A stretch of 12,176 nucleotides of DNA from Glaciecola sp047637355 (GTDB taxonomy: Bacteria > Pseudomonadota > Gammaproteobacteria > Enterobacterales > Alteromonadaceae), in contig JBLIKA010000098.1 in the NCBI GenBank assembly GCA_047637355.1, forward strand, positions 1 through 12,176, in the 5' to 3' direction. The notes below the pieces were generated by a model. It worked only from the letters and a program-made list of their open reading frames with translations. It searched no databases and was not told where the DNA came from. Positions 1-9,457 of the stretch are shown here, piece after piece. Made by a program: the position numbers and the translations under genes. The stretch's first letter is position 1, and each line of letters begins with the position of its first letter.

Positions 1-1
1 T

Positions 2-35
2 GGCCTTCAATTTGTAGGCCTTATTTGTTGTTTTT
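2..35 (+). terminator. Possible weak terminator at the left edge
   Basis: GGCCT (2-6) and AGGCC (16-20) can pair as a 5-bp stem around a 9-base loop, and are followed by a T-rich run (21-35). This could end transcription of a gene lying to the left, just before the efflux operon. The stem is short and the T-run is interrupted by G, so the call is tentative. Confidence 0.25.
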
Positions 36-55
36 AAATATTGGATTTAAATCTT

Positions 56-700
56 ATGGTATATCGTAGTTTTTCACCTAAAACGTTTTTCGCTAAGCTC
101 CTATTAGTATCTTTTTTTGCATTAGCCGCATTAATTTTTTCAACATCAGTTCAATCGTCACCGGGTGCTCACGGCCCTAATGGCGAGCATCTCAATATGG
201 AACAAAACAATCAACAAACCCACAGGCCGAAGTTTGAGGCTTTCACTGAATCGTTTGAGCTATTAGGTGAAGTGTATAGCGGTGAACTTATTCTTTATTT
301 GCATGATTTTGAAACAAACACACCTACTCAGTCTGCAGAAATAGAGCTTGAAGTTGGTGATTTCGTCGCTAGCGCAAATTATGATAGGGCGCAGAACCGG
401 TATGTTGTCACAGACCCAAAATTACTTTCAGTCCTTAATACGGCAGGTGAGCACGAAGTGATTGTAACAATTTTAACCGAAGATAATGGTGATTTTTTGA
501 TGGCAAACCTTTTAATGCCACAAGGGTATACTCAGTCATCTGATGCCGTGCATTCTCATGATGACGAGCATGTTCATGATACAGCCAGTCAGCATGGCGA
601 AGAGCACTATCATTTTCCTTGGTGGGCGCTTGGTCTAGCTATTGTGATTTTTGCACTTGGCTTTCTTCTGGGCCGCATAAAGAAAGGACTCAAGTCATGA
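56..700 (+). CDS. Membrane-anchored, His-rich periplasmic protein of a heavy-metal efflux operon
   Basis: I do not recognise a named family. The 214-residue product has a hydrophobic N-terminal signal segment (about residues 10-33). The motif SPGAHGPNGEHL follows at residues 35-46. Next comes a probable all-beta domain (about 60-155), then a histidine-rich stretch (about 165-187, seven His mixed with Asp/Glu). It ends in a C-terminal membrane helix (189-208) with the basic tail RIKKGLKS. This predicts a periplasmic domain tethered to the inner membrane, with a His/Asp/Glu cluster next to the membrane that could bind metal. I prefer the ATG at 56 to an in-frame TTG at 41: the only Shine-Dalgarno-like bases (GGA, 43-45) lie inside the TTG version and about 10 bases before the ATG. 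The stop overlaps the adaptor start (ATGA), implying translational coupling with the pump genes. A role in delivering metal to, or regulating, the pump is inferred only from context. Confidence 0.8.
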   Translation: MVYRSFSPKTFFAKLLLVSFFALAALIFSTSVQSSPGAHGPNGEHLNMEQNNQQTHRPKFEAFTESFELLGEVYSGELILYLHDFETNTPTQSAEIELEVGDFVASANYDRAQNRYVVTDPKLLSVLNTAGEHEVIVTILTEDNGDFLMANLLMPQGYTQSSDAVHSHDDEHVHDTASQHGEEHYHFPWWALGLAIVIFALGFLLGRIKKGLKS

Positions 701-1809
701 GAACACTCCTACTTATACTTATTTATTTCTCGGCTTCGAATGCAATCGCATCTCCAGGTGCCCACGGCCCCAATGGCGAACATCTTACCGATACAACGGC
801 TAAATCAAGTAATGGCTTAGGCAGACAAGCTGATGGTTCTGTTCTGGTGCCTATGCAAAACCAAGCACTTTTAGGCATTAGAACACAATTTGTGACTAAT
901 CAAAATGTGAAAGGAAGCGTCACTTTAGCCGGGGTTGTCAAAGCCCACCCTGATGGCCATGCACTTATTCAACCGAGTAGTGAGGGGCGTTTTGAGGCTC
1001 CTGATTCAGGCGTTCTCGCTACTGGCGAAAAGGTAATGGCAGGTCAAATACTCGGTTATGTCAGATACCAAGATACCGCATTTGAATTAGCTAGCCAAAC
1101 CAGCCAATTAATGGCACTGAGAAGTGAAATAATGCAAGCTAAGCGGGATGTAAAGCGTTTACGTGACCTTGGTGAGTTGGCATCGACACAAACCCTCGAA
1201 CAACTTGAGACTGACCTAAGAATTATAATTGAACAAGAAGCTTTGTTACAACAAGGTTTGGAAAAGCCGGAGCCACTTATTGCGCCGATATCAGGTGCAC
1301 TAATCAACCACCAAGCTCGACGAGGTCGCTGGGTTGAGGCTGGCACCATACTGTTTGAGGTGGTGGCATCCAATTTACGCCACATTGAGGCGCTTACTGA
1401 TGACACTTCTATTTTGGCGCAGTTAACTAGCGCAACTATCAAAGAGGTTCCTGAACTTAACTTGCAATATCTTGGTTATGCGCCGCAACTCAATGCTGGG
1501 AGGGTGACCGTGCACTTTGAGCTTGATACAGGCACTGACTCTGCATCTCCGCTATTAATTGACCAACCGGTCACTGTGTTCGCTGAGCTTGAAAATACAT
1601 TAGAGGGTATATTACTGCCTGGTGATGCCATTGTTACCAATACCGCTAACTTGCCTATTGTTTGGATAAAGGTGTCTGGCGAGCGTTTTTTACCGCAACT
1701 TGTACGATATCGTGAGGTTTCCCCAAGCAAAGTCTTAATTACACATGGCTTAGGTGCAGACAATAGAGTCGTTACCTCTGGTACGTCTTTACTTAACCAA
1801 GTACGCTAG
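697..1809 (+). CDS. RND efflux periplasmic adaptor subunit (HlyD/CzcB-like membrane fusion protein)
   Basis: This 370-residue protein is the periplasmic adaptor that links the inner-membrane RND pump to an outer-membrane channel. It has a signal peptide (residues 1-18) and a mature chain beginning SPGAHGPNGEHL, identical to the motif in the upstream protein. A first half of a lipoyl/barrel-sandwich domain follows (about 85-125), then a short alpha-helical hairpin (about 129-188, rich in Leu/Gln/Glu). The second lipoyl half contains LIAPISGAL (near 194), with beta-barrel and membrane-proximal domains after it. The start is the ATG at 697, which overlaps the previous stop and has AGAAAGGA at 681-688. 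The open frame extends back to 619, but that part lies inside the upstream gene and would bury the signal peptide. The stop overlaps the Shine-Dalgarno sequence of the pump gene. Adaptor identity is firm; the metal cannot be told from the sequence. Confidence 0.9.
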   Translation: MRTLLLILIYFSASNAIASPGAHGPNGEHLTDTTAKSSNGLGRQADGSVLVPMQNQALLGIRTQFVTNQNVKGSVTLAGVVKAHPDGHALIQPSSEGRFEAPDSGVLATGEKVMAGQILGYVRYQDTAFELASQTSQLMALRSEIMQAKRDVKRLRDLGELASTQTLEQLETDLRIIIEQEALLQQGLEKPEPLIAPISGALINHQARRGRWVEAGTILFEVVASNLRHIEALTDDTSILAQLTSATIKEVPELNLQYLGYAPQLNAGRVTVHFELDTGTDSASPLLIDQPVTVFAELENTLEGILLPGDAIVTNTANLPIVWIKVSGERFLPQLVRYREVSPSKVLITHGLGADNRVVTSGTSLLNQVR

Positions 1810-1817
1810 GAGCTTGC

Positions 1818-4800
1818 ATGTTTAACTTATTAGTTCATGCGAGTCTACGTAATCGGCTGTTAGTATTGGTGCTCGCATTAATTACCCTTGTTTATGGGTT
1901 TTGGCAGGTCAAAGAATTACCCATTGATGTGTTTCCCGATCTAAATAAGCCTGTGGTCACCGTCTTGACTGAAGCAGGCGGAATGGCTCCCGAAGAAGTT
2001 GAGCAGTTGGTCTCTTTCCCACTTGAGAATTTACTCAATGGAGTAACTGGTGTTACTCGTGTGCGCTCGACCTCGGGTATTGGTTTGTCTATTCTCTACG
2101 TAGAGTTTGATTGGGATACTGATGTGTATCGTAACCGCCAGTTAGTGTCAGAACGACTCGACCAAGTCACATCGCAATTGCCTAATGGTATTACCCCAGT
2201 GATGGGGCCTGTATCATCGATTATGGGCGAGATTATGCTCATTGCTTTGCCGATCAACGGGAATGCTGAAGTTGGTCCAATGCTCGCACGCGAATATGCG
2301 GATTTTGTCCTTCGTCCTCGGCTACTTTCTATTCCTGGCGTTTCTCAAATCATTCCTATTGGCGGTGATGTTAGACAGATCAGGGTAGAGCCAAAACTTA
2401 ATAAAATGCGAAATTTAGGTATTACTATTGAGCAAGTACGAGAGGCCATTGAAAGTTTCGCCTCGAACAAAGGTGGTGGCTTTGTTGATGTAAATAATCG
2501 AGAGTTTTTAATCCGGCACAAAGGTAGAACGCTTGACCTTGATGATTTACGACAAGTATCTGTTGCATGGCAGCAGAGCACGTCGGTACGTTTGGACCAG
2601 GTAGCAAGCGTTCGTTACGCCGCTGCCGTAAAGCGTGGTGATGGCGGCTATAACGGCAAACCAGCGGTCATTATTAATGTACAAAAACAACCAGGTGCTG
2701 ACACTGTCAAACTTACCCGTGAAATAGAGCTGGCGTTAAGTGAGCTAGCTACTGGCTTGCCAGACGGAGTTTCTGCACCGCAAGTTTTGTTTCGCCAAGC
2801 TGACTTTATTAAGGCATCGGTTGACAATGTCACAGAAGCGCTAATAGATGGAGCTATTCTTGTTGTCATTATTTTATTCGCGTTTTTGTTATCGGCACGG
2901 ACCACATTTATTTCTTTACTTGCTATTCCATTATCGCTTGCTGCGACAGTGCTTATTTTCAAATGGATGGGACAGACTATTAATGTAATGACCTTAGGCG
3001 GGTTAGCTATTGCCATCGGAGAATTGGTTGACGATTCAGTTGTAGATGTAGAAAACATTCTTCGTCGTTTAAAACAAAATGCCAAGCAAGCAAAACCACG
3101 TCCTATTTTTGATGTAATTTGGCGAGCGAGTGTAGAAGTGCGTTCAGGCATTGTCTACGCGACCGCTATTGTAGTGCTTGTTTTTGTGCCGTTATTTGCG
3201 TTGCCGGGTATCGAAGGACGTTTATTTGCACCATTAGGCGAGGCATACATTATTGCTGTATTAGCGTCTTTACTGGTCTCGATGACTGTAACGCCGGTGC
3301 TTTGCTATTTTTTATTGCCGCAGATGAGTCAACTGCAAAAAGGCGACAGTTTTTTAGTCACAATATTAAAGAAATGGCAAAGTTTATGGCTATTATGGGC
3401 ATTGCCTAAGCGTCGTTCAATATTATTAGTCAGTGGTCTTGCTGCAATTATTAGCGCTTCATCCATTGCGTTTTTCCCTCGTGCCTTTTTACCTGCCTTT
3501 AACGAGGGCTCTTTGGTATTAGGAATGATTTTTCAGCCAAGTACCTCACTATCTGAATCTAATAGAATGGGGCATTTAGCAGAATCATTGTTGCTATCAG
3601 TTGACGAGGTTACTGCAGTGGGGAGACGCACAGGTAGAGCAAAACTAGATGAGCATGCAGAAGGTGTTCACTCCTCGGAGATTGATGTTGATTTAGTTGA
3701 ATCAGCGCGTTCTCGAGAAGAAGTTCTGGCTGAAATTCGAGATAAGCTCAGCGTTTTACCTGCACAAGTAGCTATTGGGCAACCTATTTCACACCGACTC
3801 GATCATCTTCTATCTGGTGTGCGAGCACAGTTGGCAATAAAGATTTTTGGCGACAATTTAGACGAGCTTCGTATTAATGCAGAAAAAATCAGGCAGAAGT
3901 TAGAAATGATACCTGGATTGGTTGATATTAATGTAGAAAAACAAGTGCTCATTCCACAAGTGTCGGTCAGGTTAAGGCCAGATAAACTTTTACAATATGG
4001 TTTGAGTCCTGGTAAGGCGATAGAAAGCTTAGCGCTCTTAACCGACGGCGAACACATTGTGGATATCATTGACGGGGTAAAACGCTATGCACTAGTCATG
4101 CGTTTAGACGATGAAGCTAGACGCCCAGAGGCATTAAGCGCTGTGTTGATAGATACGCCAGCAGGTGCTATTCCCATCACTAACATCGCTGATATCAGTA
4201 TAAGCGATGGACCTAATCAAGTCTTAAGGGAAAACGGACGACGTAGGCTTGTGGTGTACGCAAACAGCACAGGAGTGGATGTCAAACAGCTATTGTCAGT
4301 GGTGCGCGAGCAAGTAAATGAAGTTGAATTAGGCTCCGATAGTTTTATCAGCATTGAAGGGCAATTTTTAGCTCAAGAGCAAGCCATGCGTTTGTTAGTC
4401 TTGTTATCAGCGATGTCCTTTGCGCTCATATTTTTAGTATTATACATGCGATACAGTAGCTTAGTATTTGCCAGTATTATCATGAGTAGTTTGCCCATGG
4501 CACTACTAGGTGCGGTTGCTGCAATGTGGTTAACCCATACTCCGCTTTCAGTTGCATCTGTAGTGGGCTTTATAACGCTAACCGGCATTGCTTCGCGCAA
4601 CGGTATCTTAAAACTGAGTCATTATCTCAATTTGATAAAATTTGAGGACGAGCAATTTAACACTCAGTTGATTATTCGGGGGGCGCAAGAAAGATTAGCG
4701 CCAGTAATGATGACATCCATGGTGACGGCATTTGCACTCATCCCCTTATTAATGGCTGCCGATGTGCCAGGAAAAGAAATTTTGCACCCTGTTGCGGTTG

Positions 4801-4925
4801 TTATCTTTTCGGGGCTTTTAAGTTCAACTTTATTGGACGCATTACTTACCCCTTTGCTTTATCGAGAGTTTGGCGGTAAGGCAACTACGCTGTGGCAACA
4901 GCGTAAATCAGACGAGTTAGTTTAA
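1818..4925 (+). CDS. HME-family RND heavy-metal efflux pump (CzcA/CusA-like permease)
   Basis: This is the inner-membrane, proton-driven pump, 1035 residues long, the usual size for CzcA/CusA proteins. TM1 lies at about 12-30. Two large periplasmic loops are flanked by membrane bundles (about 340-555 and 857-1017). The fourth membrane helix carries ELVDDSVVDVEN (residues 402-413). D405 and E412 match the conserved Asp of DGA and Glu of VEN in CzcA-type proton relay motifs. The upstream DFG Asp is replaced by Ala (AIG), and there are extra acidic residues at 402, 406 and 410. This pattern resembles the HME5-type signature of Nies's classification rather than CzcA (HME1) or CusA (HME4); the subgroup is recalled, not aligned. 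The second periplasmic part contains the His-bearing motif DEHAEGVHSSEID. AGGAG at 1808-1812 precedes the ATG by 5 bases. Substrate is probably a divalent metal, but which one is not determined. Confidence 0.93.
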   Translation: MFNLLVHASLRNRLLVLVLALITLVYGFWQVKELPIDVFPDLNKPVVTVLTEAGGMAPEEVEQLVSFPLENLLNGVTGVTRVRSTSGIGLSILYVEFDWDTDVYRNRQLVSERLDQVTSQLPNGITPVMGPVSSIMGEIMLIALPINGNAEVGPMLAREYADFVLRPRLLSIPGVSQIIPIGGDVRQIRVEPKLNKMRNLGITIEQVREAIESFASNKGGGFVDVNNREFLIRHKGRTLDLDDLRQVSVAWQQSTSVRLDQVASVRYAAAVKRGDGGYNGKPAVIINVQKQPGADTVKLTREIELALSELATGLPDGVSAPQVLFRQADFIKASVDNVTEALIDGAILVVIILFAFLLSARTTFISLLAIPLSLAATVLIFKWMGQTINVMTLGGLAIAIGELVDDSVVDVENILRRLKQNAKQAKPRPIFDVIWRASVEVRSGIVYATAIVVLVFVPLFALPGIEGRLFAPLGEAYIIAVLASLLVSMTVTPVLCYFLLPQMSQLQKGDSFLVTILKKWQSLWLLWALPKRRSILLVSGLAAIISASSIAFFPRAFLPAFNEGSLVLGMIFQPSTSLSESNRMGHLAESLLLSVDEVTAVGRRTGRAKLDEHAEGVHSSEIDVDLVESARSREEVLAEIRDKLSVLPAQVAIGQPISHRLDHLLSGVRAQLAIKIFGDNLDELRINAEKIRQKLEMIPGLVDINVEKQVLIPQVSVRLRPDKLLQYGLSPGKAIESLALLTDGEHIVDIIDGVKRYALVMRLDDEARRPEALSAVLIDTPAGAIPITNIADISISDGPNQVLRENGRRRLVVYANSTGVDVKQLLSVVREQVNEVELGSDSFISIEGQFLAQEQAMRLLVLLSAMSFALIFLVLYMRYSSLVFASIIMSSLPMALLGAVAAMWLTHTPLSVASVVGFITLTGIASRNGILKLSHYLNLIKFEDEQFNTQLIIRGAQERLAPVMMTSMVTAFALIPLLMAADVPGKEILHPVAVVIFSGLLSSTLLDALLTPLLYREFGGKATTLWQQRKSDELV

Positions 4926-4978
4926 ATCGGTTTTATGGTGACGCCTTATTAAAGTTCGCCAAAATATGGAGTGTAAAC

Positions 4979-5353
4979 ATGCAAGCAATAATCAAATTAC
5001 TGTCGATAGCGCTTTTAACCTCAACAGTATTTTTATCTAGTGTGTTAGCGCATGGCAGCTTAGAGCCCAAGCATGGCGGTGTGGTAAAAGAAGCGCATGA
5101 CATGGTATTTGAACTAGTTAGAGAGGCAGATTCTTTGAGCCTTTATATAAGAGACCATGGTGAAGATTATCTAGCTACTGAGCTTGTTGCTAATGTGGTT
5201 GTGTTAGCCGGTAAAGAGAAAAGTGAGGCATCATTTATCCCATCTGGTGGAAACAGAATGGTGGCTGACATCTCTATTAATGACGGAGCAAAGGTATTGG
5301 TTCGAGTTAGTGAAGGCGACCACCATCCTGTAACTATCCGTTACAGCTTTTGA
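4979..5353 (+). CDS. Small secreted His-containing protein linked to metal efflux
   Basis: This 124-residue protein has a clear signal peptide. Cleavage is predicted after VLA (residue 24), leaving His25 as the first residue of the mature chain (HGSLEPKHGG). Further histidines at 32, 40 and in a DHHP motif near the C-terminus could bind metal. The rest is predicted beta-rich. Proteins with a similar PKHGGVV...FELV core are, as I recall, common beside RND metal pumps, but no activity is known to me. GGAG at 4968-4971 lies 7 bases before the ATG. The gene follows the pump by 53 bases with no obvious terminator, so it is probably the last gene of the operon. A periplasmic metal-buffering or chaperone role is an inference. 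Confidence 0.8.
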   Translation: MQAIIKLLSIALLTSTVFLSSVLAHGSLEPKHGGVVKEAHDMVFELVREADSLSLYIRDHGEDYLATELVANVVVLAGKEKSEASFIPSGGNRMVADISINDGAKVLVRVSEGDHHPVTIRYSF

Positions 5354-5457
5354 GAAAATCTAGGTGCAATAAACCACGGCCTGCAATACCTTTTAATTGC
5401 AAACTGATATATAGCCTTATAGTTAAGCTCTTTACAGGCTGATTTTCGTTGGTTATT
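5354..5457. other. Convergent intergenic region with weak inverted repeats
   Basis: The efflux operon and the kinase gene converge here. Two weak stem candidates are visible: TGCAAT (5382-5387) with ATTGCA (5396-5401), and AGCCT (5413-5417) with AGGCT (5436-5440), the latter followed by GATTTT. Either could help stop transcription, but neither is a convincing intrinsic terminator. Confidence 0.3.
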
Positions 5458-7239
<1,782 letters not shown>

Positions 7240-7739
7240 AGATTAAGCGTTTTCGTTTAAAAAATCTAGAACAAGCAATCTCGTTTTTTGGGAACAAAAT
7301 AAACCATCGCTAGTAAAACCCTTTTCGCCATTCATTTGATTGCTTTATTAAGCGATTACAAGGCGAGCAGTTTGCTATTTTGCGATACGCTAGTATCTAT
7401 ATCTACTAAATAACATTCAATATGTATTTATTGAAGCTGCTATTTTACAGTACAAATGCAATCATTTATTGTGCAACTCAAACCAGTTTGGTGCTGTAGC
7501 AGGAGCTATTTTTTACTAGAAACTCGTAACCGCATGATTTATATGTATATAAAATATAATTGATAGTTGGCATAATTCTTCCTTCTAATTGAATATGTTC
7601 TGTTGAATTATAAAGGCAATAACCATCGTTAATTTATATCACTTCTGTTTTTTACTATGGCGTTTAGACATAAGCGTTTGGCAGGTAAACGAACCAACCA
7701 ACATGCATACTATAGCCGACAAGGAACGAGAGTATGTTG
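7240..7739. other. Gene-free AT-rich stretch upstream of the kinase
   Basis: No open frame of useful length, RNA gene or clear repeat was seen. The segment next to 7240 should hold the kinase promoter on the - strand, but no good -35/-10 pair stands out. A 27-codon open frame on the + strand near 7658-7740 shows nothing protein-like. The stretch may contain the unrecognisable 5' part of the decayed EAL gene that follows. Confidence 0.5.
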
Positions 7740-8373
7740 AGTAGTATTAAACTATCTGGGTTCATAATATTGATACAAACTAGCACTATTAAAACCTGTT
7801 AACGTCTAACAAATGACTGAATTAAATATAAGCAATTTTTGTATAATGTAGTTTAAGAGGTAAATCTTCTAAATAAAAAGCTAATCGCGTTGAAGTTAAA
7901 TCTTGAACGCATTAGTCTCGTCTTCTGAATTACTAATTCTACTGCCATTTTTAAAATGCCAGAGCTTTATGTGCCGCGTAACCAAATAATGTTTGAATTA
8001 ATTCCGCAGCAGTACTATCTGCTAATGAAAGTTTATAGAATTTGATTGTTGACTTTATCGAATTGAGAAAAGTAACTCTTTTTCTAATTATGGCACTACG
8101 TAAACGCGACGTTACTATGCATTACAACTGAAATTCGATGCGTTGCAAATTGATACAGCATTAATTTTAGATTTAGGAAAATCAATACGAAATTTAACCA
8201 CCGTAAAAACGACAATTGATATGGCTAGAAATCTGAACCTGAAATTAGTAGGAGAGGTTGTTAATTTTGTTTTGAGCGAGGTAAAGTTAAAAGAAAGTGG
8301 CTCTGATGTAAGTTAAATATGTTACTACAATAAGCCTCTTTCATTTGATAAATATCTGGTCGGGGTTACTTAA
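7740..8373 (+). pseudogene. Decayed EAL-domain (c-di-GMP phosphodiesterase type) gene
   Basis: Fragments of an EAL domain occur in correct order across three frames. Frame A (7740-8000) gives GFIILIQTSTIK, then LKLNL, then VPRNQIMFEL (7971-8000), matching the FIPLIE, VNIS and IMFELTES regions. Frame B (8006 to about 8085) gives AAVLSANESL (8006-8035) and IELRK. Frame C (8086-8373) gives NYGTT at the DDFGTG position and FDALQID (8134-8154) for the LKID motif. It continues with MARNLNLKLVGE (8221-8256, family MA..L.L.vvaEgvE), KESGSD, and YYNKPLSFDKYL (8323-8358), the usual GYyy.KP end. Stops lie at 7800, 7818, 7854, 7926, 8036, 8101 and 8314; the stop at 8371 may be the original one. At least two frameshifts are needed. 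The EAL signature itself and the second catalytic Asp pair are not intact, so no activity is expected. The 5' limit is uncertain. Confidence 0.8.
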
Positions 8374-8538
8374 TACAATATCAAGCTTGGATTGATATTT
8401 GTTACTGACGGATCAGATTAAAATAAGCGAGTGTGTTTTACACAAAACGAGAAGCTGAATTTGATTCTTTTTTGTGGCATTCTTACAAACACGTGGTTTT
8501 TAATTCGATTAAAAAATTGGTGAGCTTAAGGGCGACCC
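8374..8538. other. Intergenic region before the membrane-TPR gene, with small inverted repeats
   Basis: AATATC and GATATT flank an 11-base spacer around 8378-8400, and TGTGT-TTT-ACACA forms a tight hairpin around 8432-8444. They may belong to the promoter region of the next gene, but no clear -35/-10 pair could be assigned. Confidence 0.25.
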
Positions 8539-8565
8539 TTGATTCATCGTTTTTTTAAGGATGTT

Positions 8566-9156
8566 ATGAAAAAAATAATTCGTTTCTTAGTGTTGCTGGC
8601 AGTTATCTTAGTGAGTTTTTACCTAATGATGACAGTCTTCGTTATTTTCGCTTGTCTTGCGGCGTTTGGTGGCCTTGTATGGGTTTACCTCCGGTATTTT
8701 GGAAAAAGTAAAAGTGGCAGTTATTCAACAAAAGGTGTAACTATTGAACAAGTAATTCAGCCCGTTAATACCTCTGCATCATCCCCTCAAGAGTCAGAAA
8801 GTGTGGAGGCTTTTGATGAGATGCAACAAGACACCGGTTATTCTGAGGCTGACGTTACAGCAGTTTATTATGACGTGTATGCCCTTTATGACTTATATGA
8901 AATAGAAGTGCGAGCCTATTGTTTATCGCCGAGTCCTTCTTTACCAACGATTGTACCGGATATAATTGAATTGACTCATAATGTCGACGCTGACGATCAG
9001 CTTCGAGCCAAGATTTACCGATTGCTGGGGGAGTTGTATGAGGCTAATAATGATATAGCTCTAGCCTTGGAATATTATCAGACGGCTGTATCTTTAGATG
9101 TCAAAGTCGGTGTTAAACGAAAAATCACTAAGCTTACAAAAATCATTAGTTCATAG
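8566..9156 (+). CDS. Small membrane protein with TPR-like C-terminus, function unknown
   Basis: I do not recognise this protein. From the ATG at 8566 it has 196 residues. A short basic N-terminus (MKKIIR) precedes about 40 hydrophobic residues (5-44), enough for two tight membrane helices. After a YLRYFGKSK stop-transfer region comes a Ser/Gln/Glu-rich linker (about 50-90), then a mostly helical, acidic region. Residues about 147-180 (YRLLGELYEANNDIALALEY) fit one tetratricopeptide repeat, a protein-binding helical hairpin. I chose ATG 8566 because AAGGA (8557-8561) lies just upstream; a TTG at 8539 would add nine residues without a better site. It stands alone between the EAL remnant and purT. 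A scaffold or assembly role at the inner membrane is possible but unsupported. Confidence 0.7.
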   Translation: MKKIIRFLVLLAVILVSFYLMMTVFVIFACLAAFGGLVWVYLRYFGKSKSGSYSTKGVTIEQVIQPVNTSASSPQESESVEAFDEMQQDTGYSEADVTAVYYDVYALYDLYEIEVRAYCLSPSPSLPTIVPDIIELTHNVDADDQLRAKIYRLLGELYEANNDIALALEYYQTAVSLDVKVGVKRKITKLTKIISS

Positions 9157-9364
9157 TTACCATGATCGAGCAAATGAAAGAGTATGGTTCAATTACTTAA
9201 TAAATGACTTCCGGTCGTTGGGAATTCGAGGATGTTTGATGTTCATTTACTTCGGCTATAAAACGATAGTTAGCAGTTATTAGTTTAAAAGCATCCTTAT
9301 TAACCACACTTTCTTGAGCAAGTTTATTTCAAAATTTGCCAGTATTACTCTAGAACCATATGTT

Positions 9365-9380
9365 CCGATATCGGTTTTTT
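9365..9380 (+). terminator. Palindrome followed by T-run; weak terminator or operator
   Basis: CCGATATCGG is a perfect 10-base palindrome followed directly by TTTTTT. As a hairpin it offers only 3-4 bp, so a protein-binding site is as likely as a terminator for the upstream gene. Confidence 0.2.
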
Positions 9381-9392
9381 ACGCCAACCCAG

Positions 9393-9422
9393 TAGACTTT
9401 TCTGAGATTATTCTAGTATAAG
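9393..9422 (+). promoter_or_regulatory. Candidate sigma-70 promoter for purT
   Basis: TAGACT (9393-9398) and TATAAG (9417-9422) match four and five of six consensus bases, with an 18-base spacer. The -10 element ends 35 bases before the purT ATG. This is a consensus match only. Confidence 0.35.
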
Positions 9423-9457
9423 TACCGTACCTCCATATCAACAGTGAGTAAAATATT

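Larger units (their letters stand above)
9157..9457. other. Intergenic region upstream of purT
   Basis: About 300 bases without a credible gene. A 61-codon frame (9098-9283) overlaps the previous gene and has no protein-like features. The visible elements are the palindrome CCGATATCGG (9365-9374) followed by six T, and a candidate promoter at 9393-9422. No copy of the E. coli PurR operator was seen. Confidence 0.5.

Noticed and set aside
41..55. TTG at 41 as an alternative start of the first gene
   Set aside because: The only ribosome-site-like bases lie inside this extension; ATG 56 gives a normal signal peptide.
619..696. N-terminal extension of the adaptor frame
   Set aside because: It lies within the upstream gene and would place 26 non-signal residues before a clear signal peptide.
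1056..1763. Antisense open frames inside the adaptor gene, and similar ones inside the pump gene
   Set aside because: They oppose strongly supported genes and their translations show no domain or signal features.
7300..7690. Possible receiver-domain remnant upstream of the EAL remnant
   Set aside because: One KPF-like tripeptide near 7314 was the only hint; no ordered receiver motifs could be followed.
7803..7809. GTCTAAC resembling an integron attC core
   Set aside because: No matching GTTRRRY partner at a suitable distance, and the bases lie inside the EAL remnant.
9098..9283. 61-codon open frame after the membrane-TPR gene
   Set aside because: It overlaps the end of that gene in another frame, has no ribosome site and no protein-like features.
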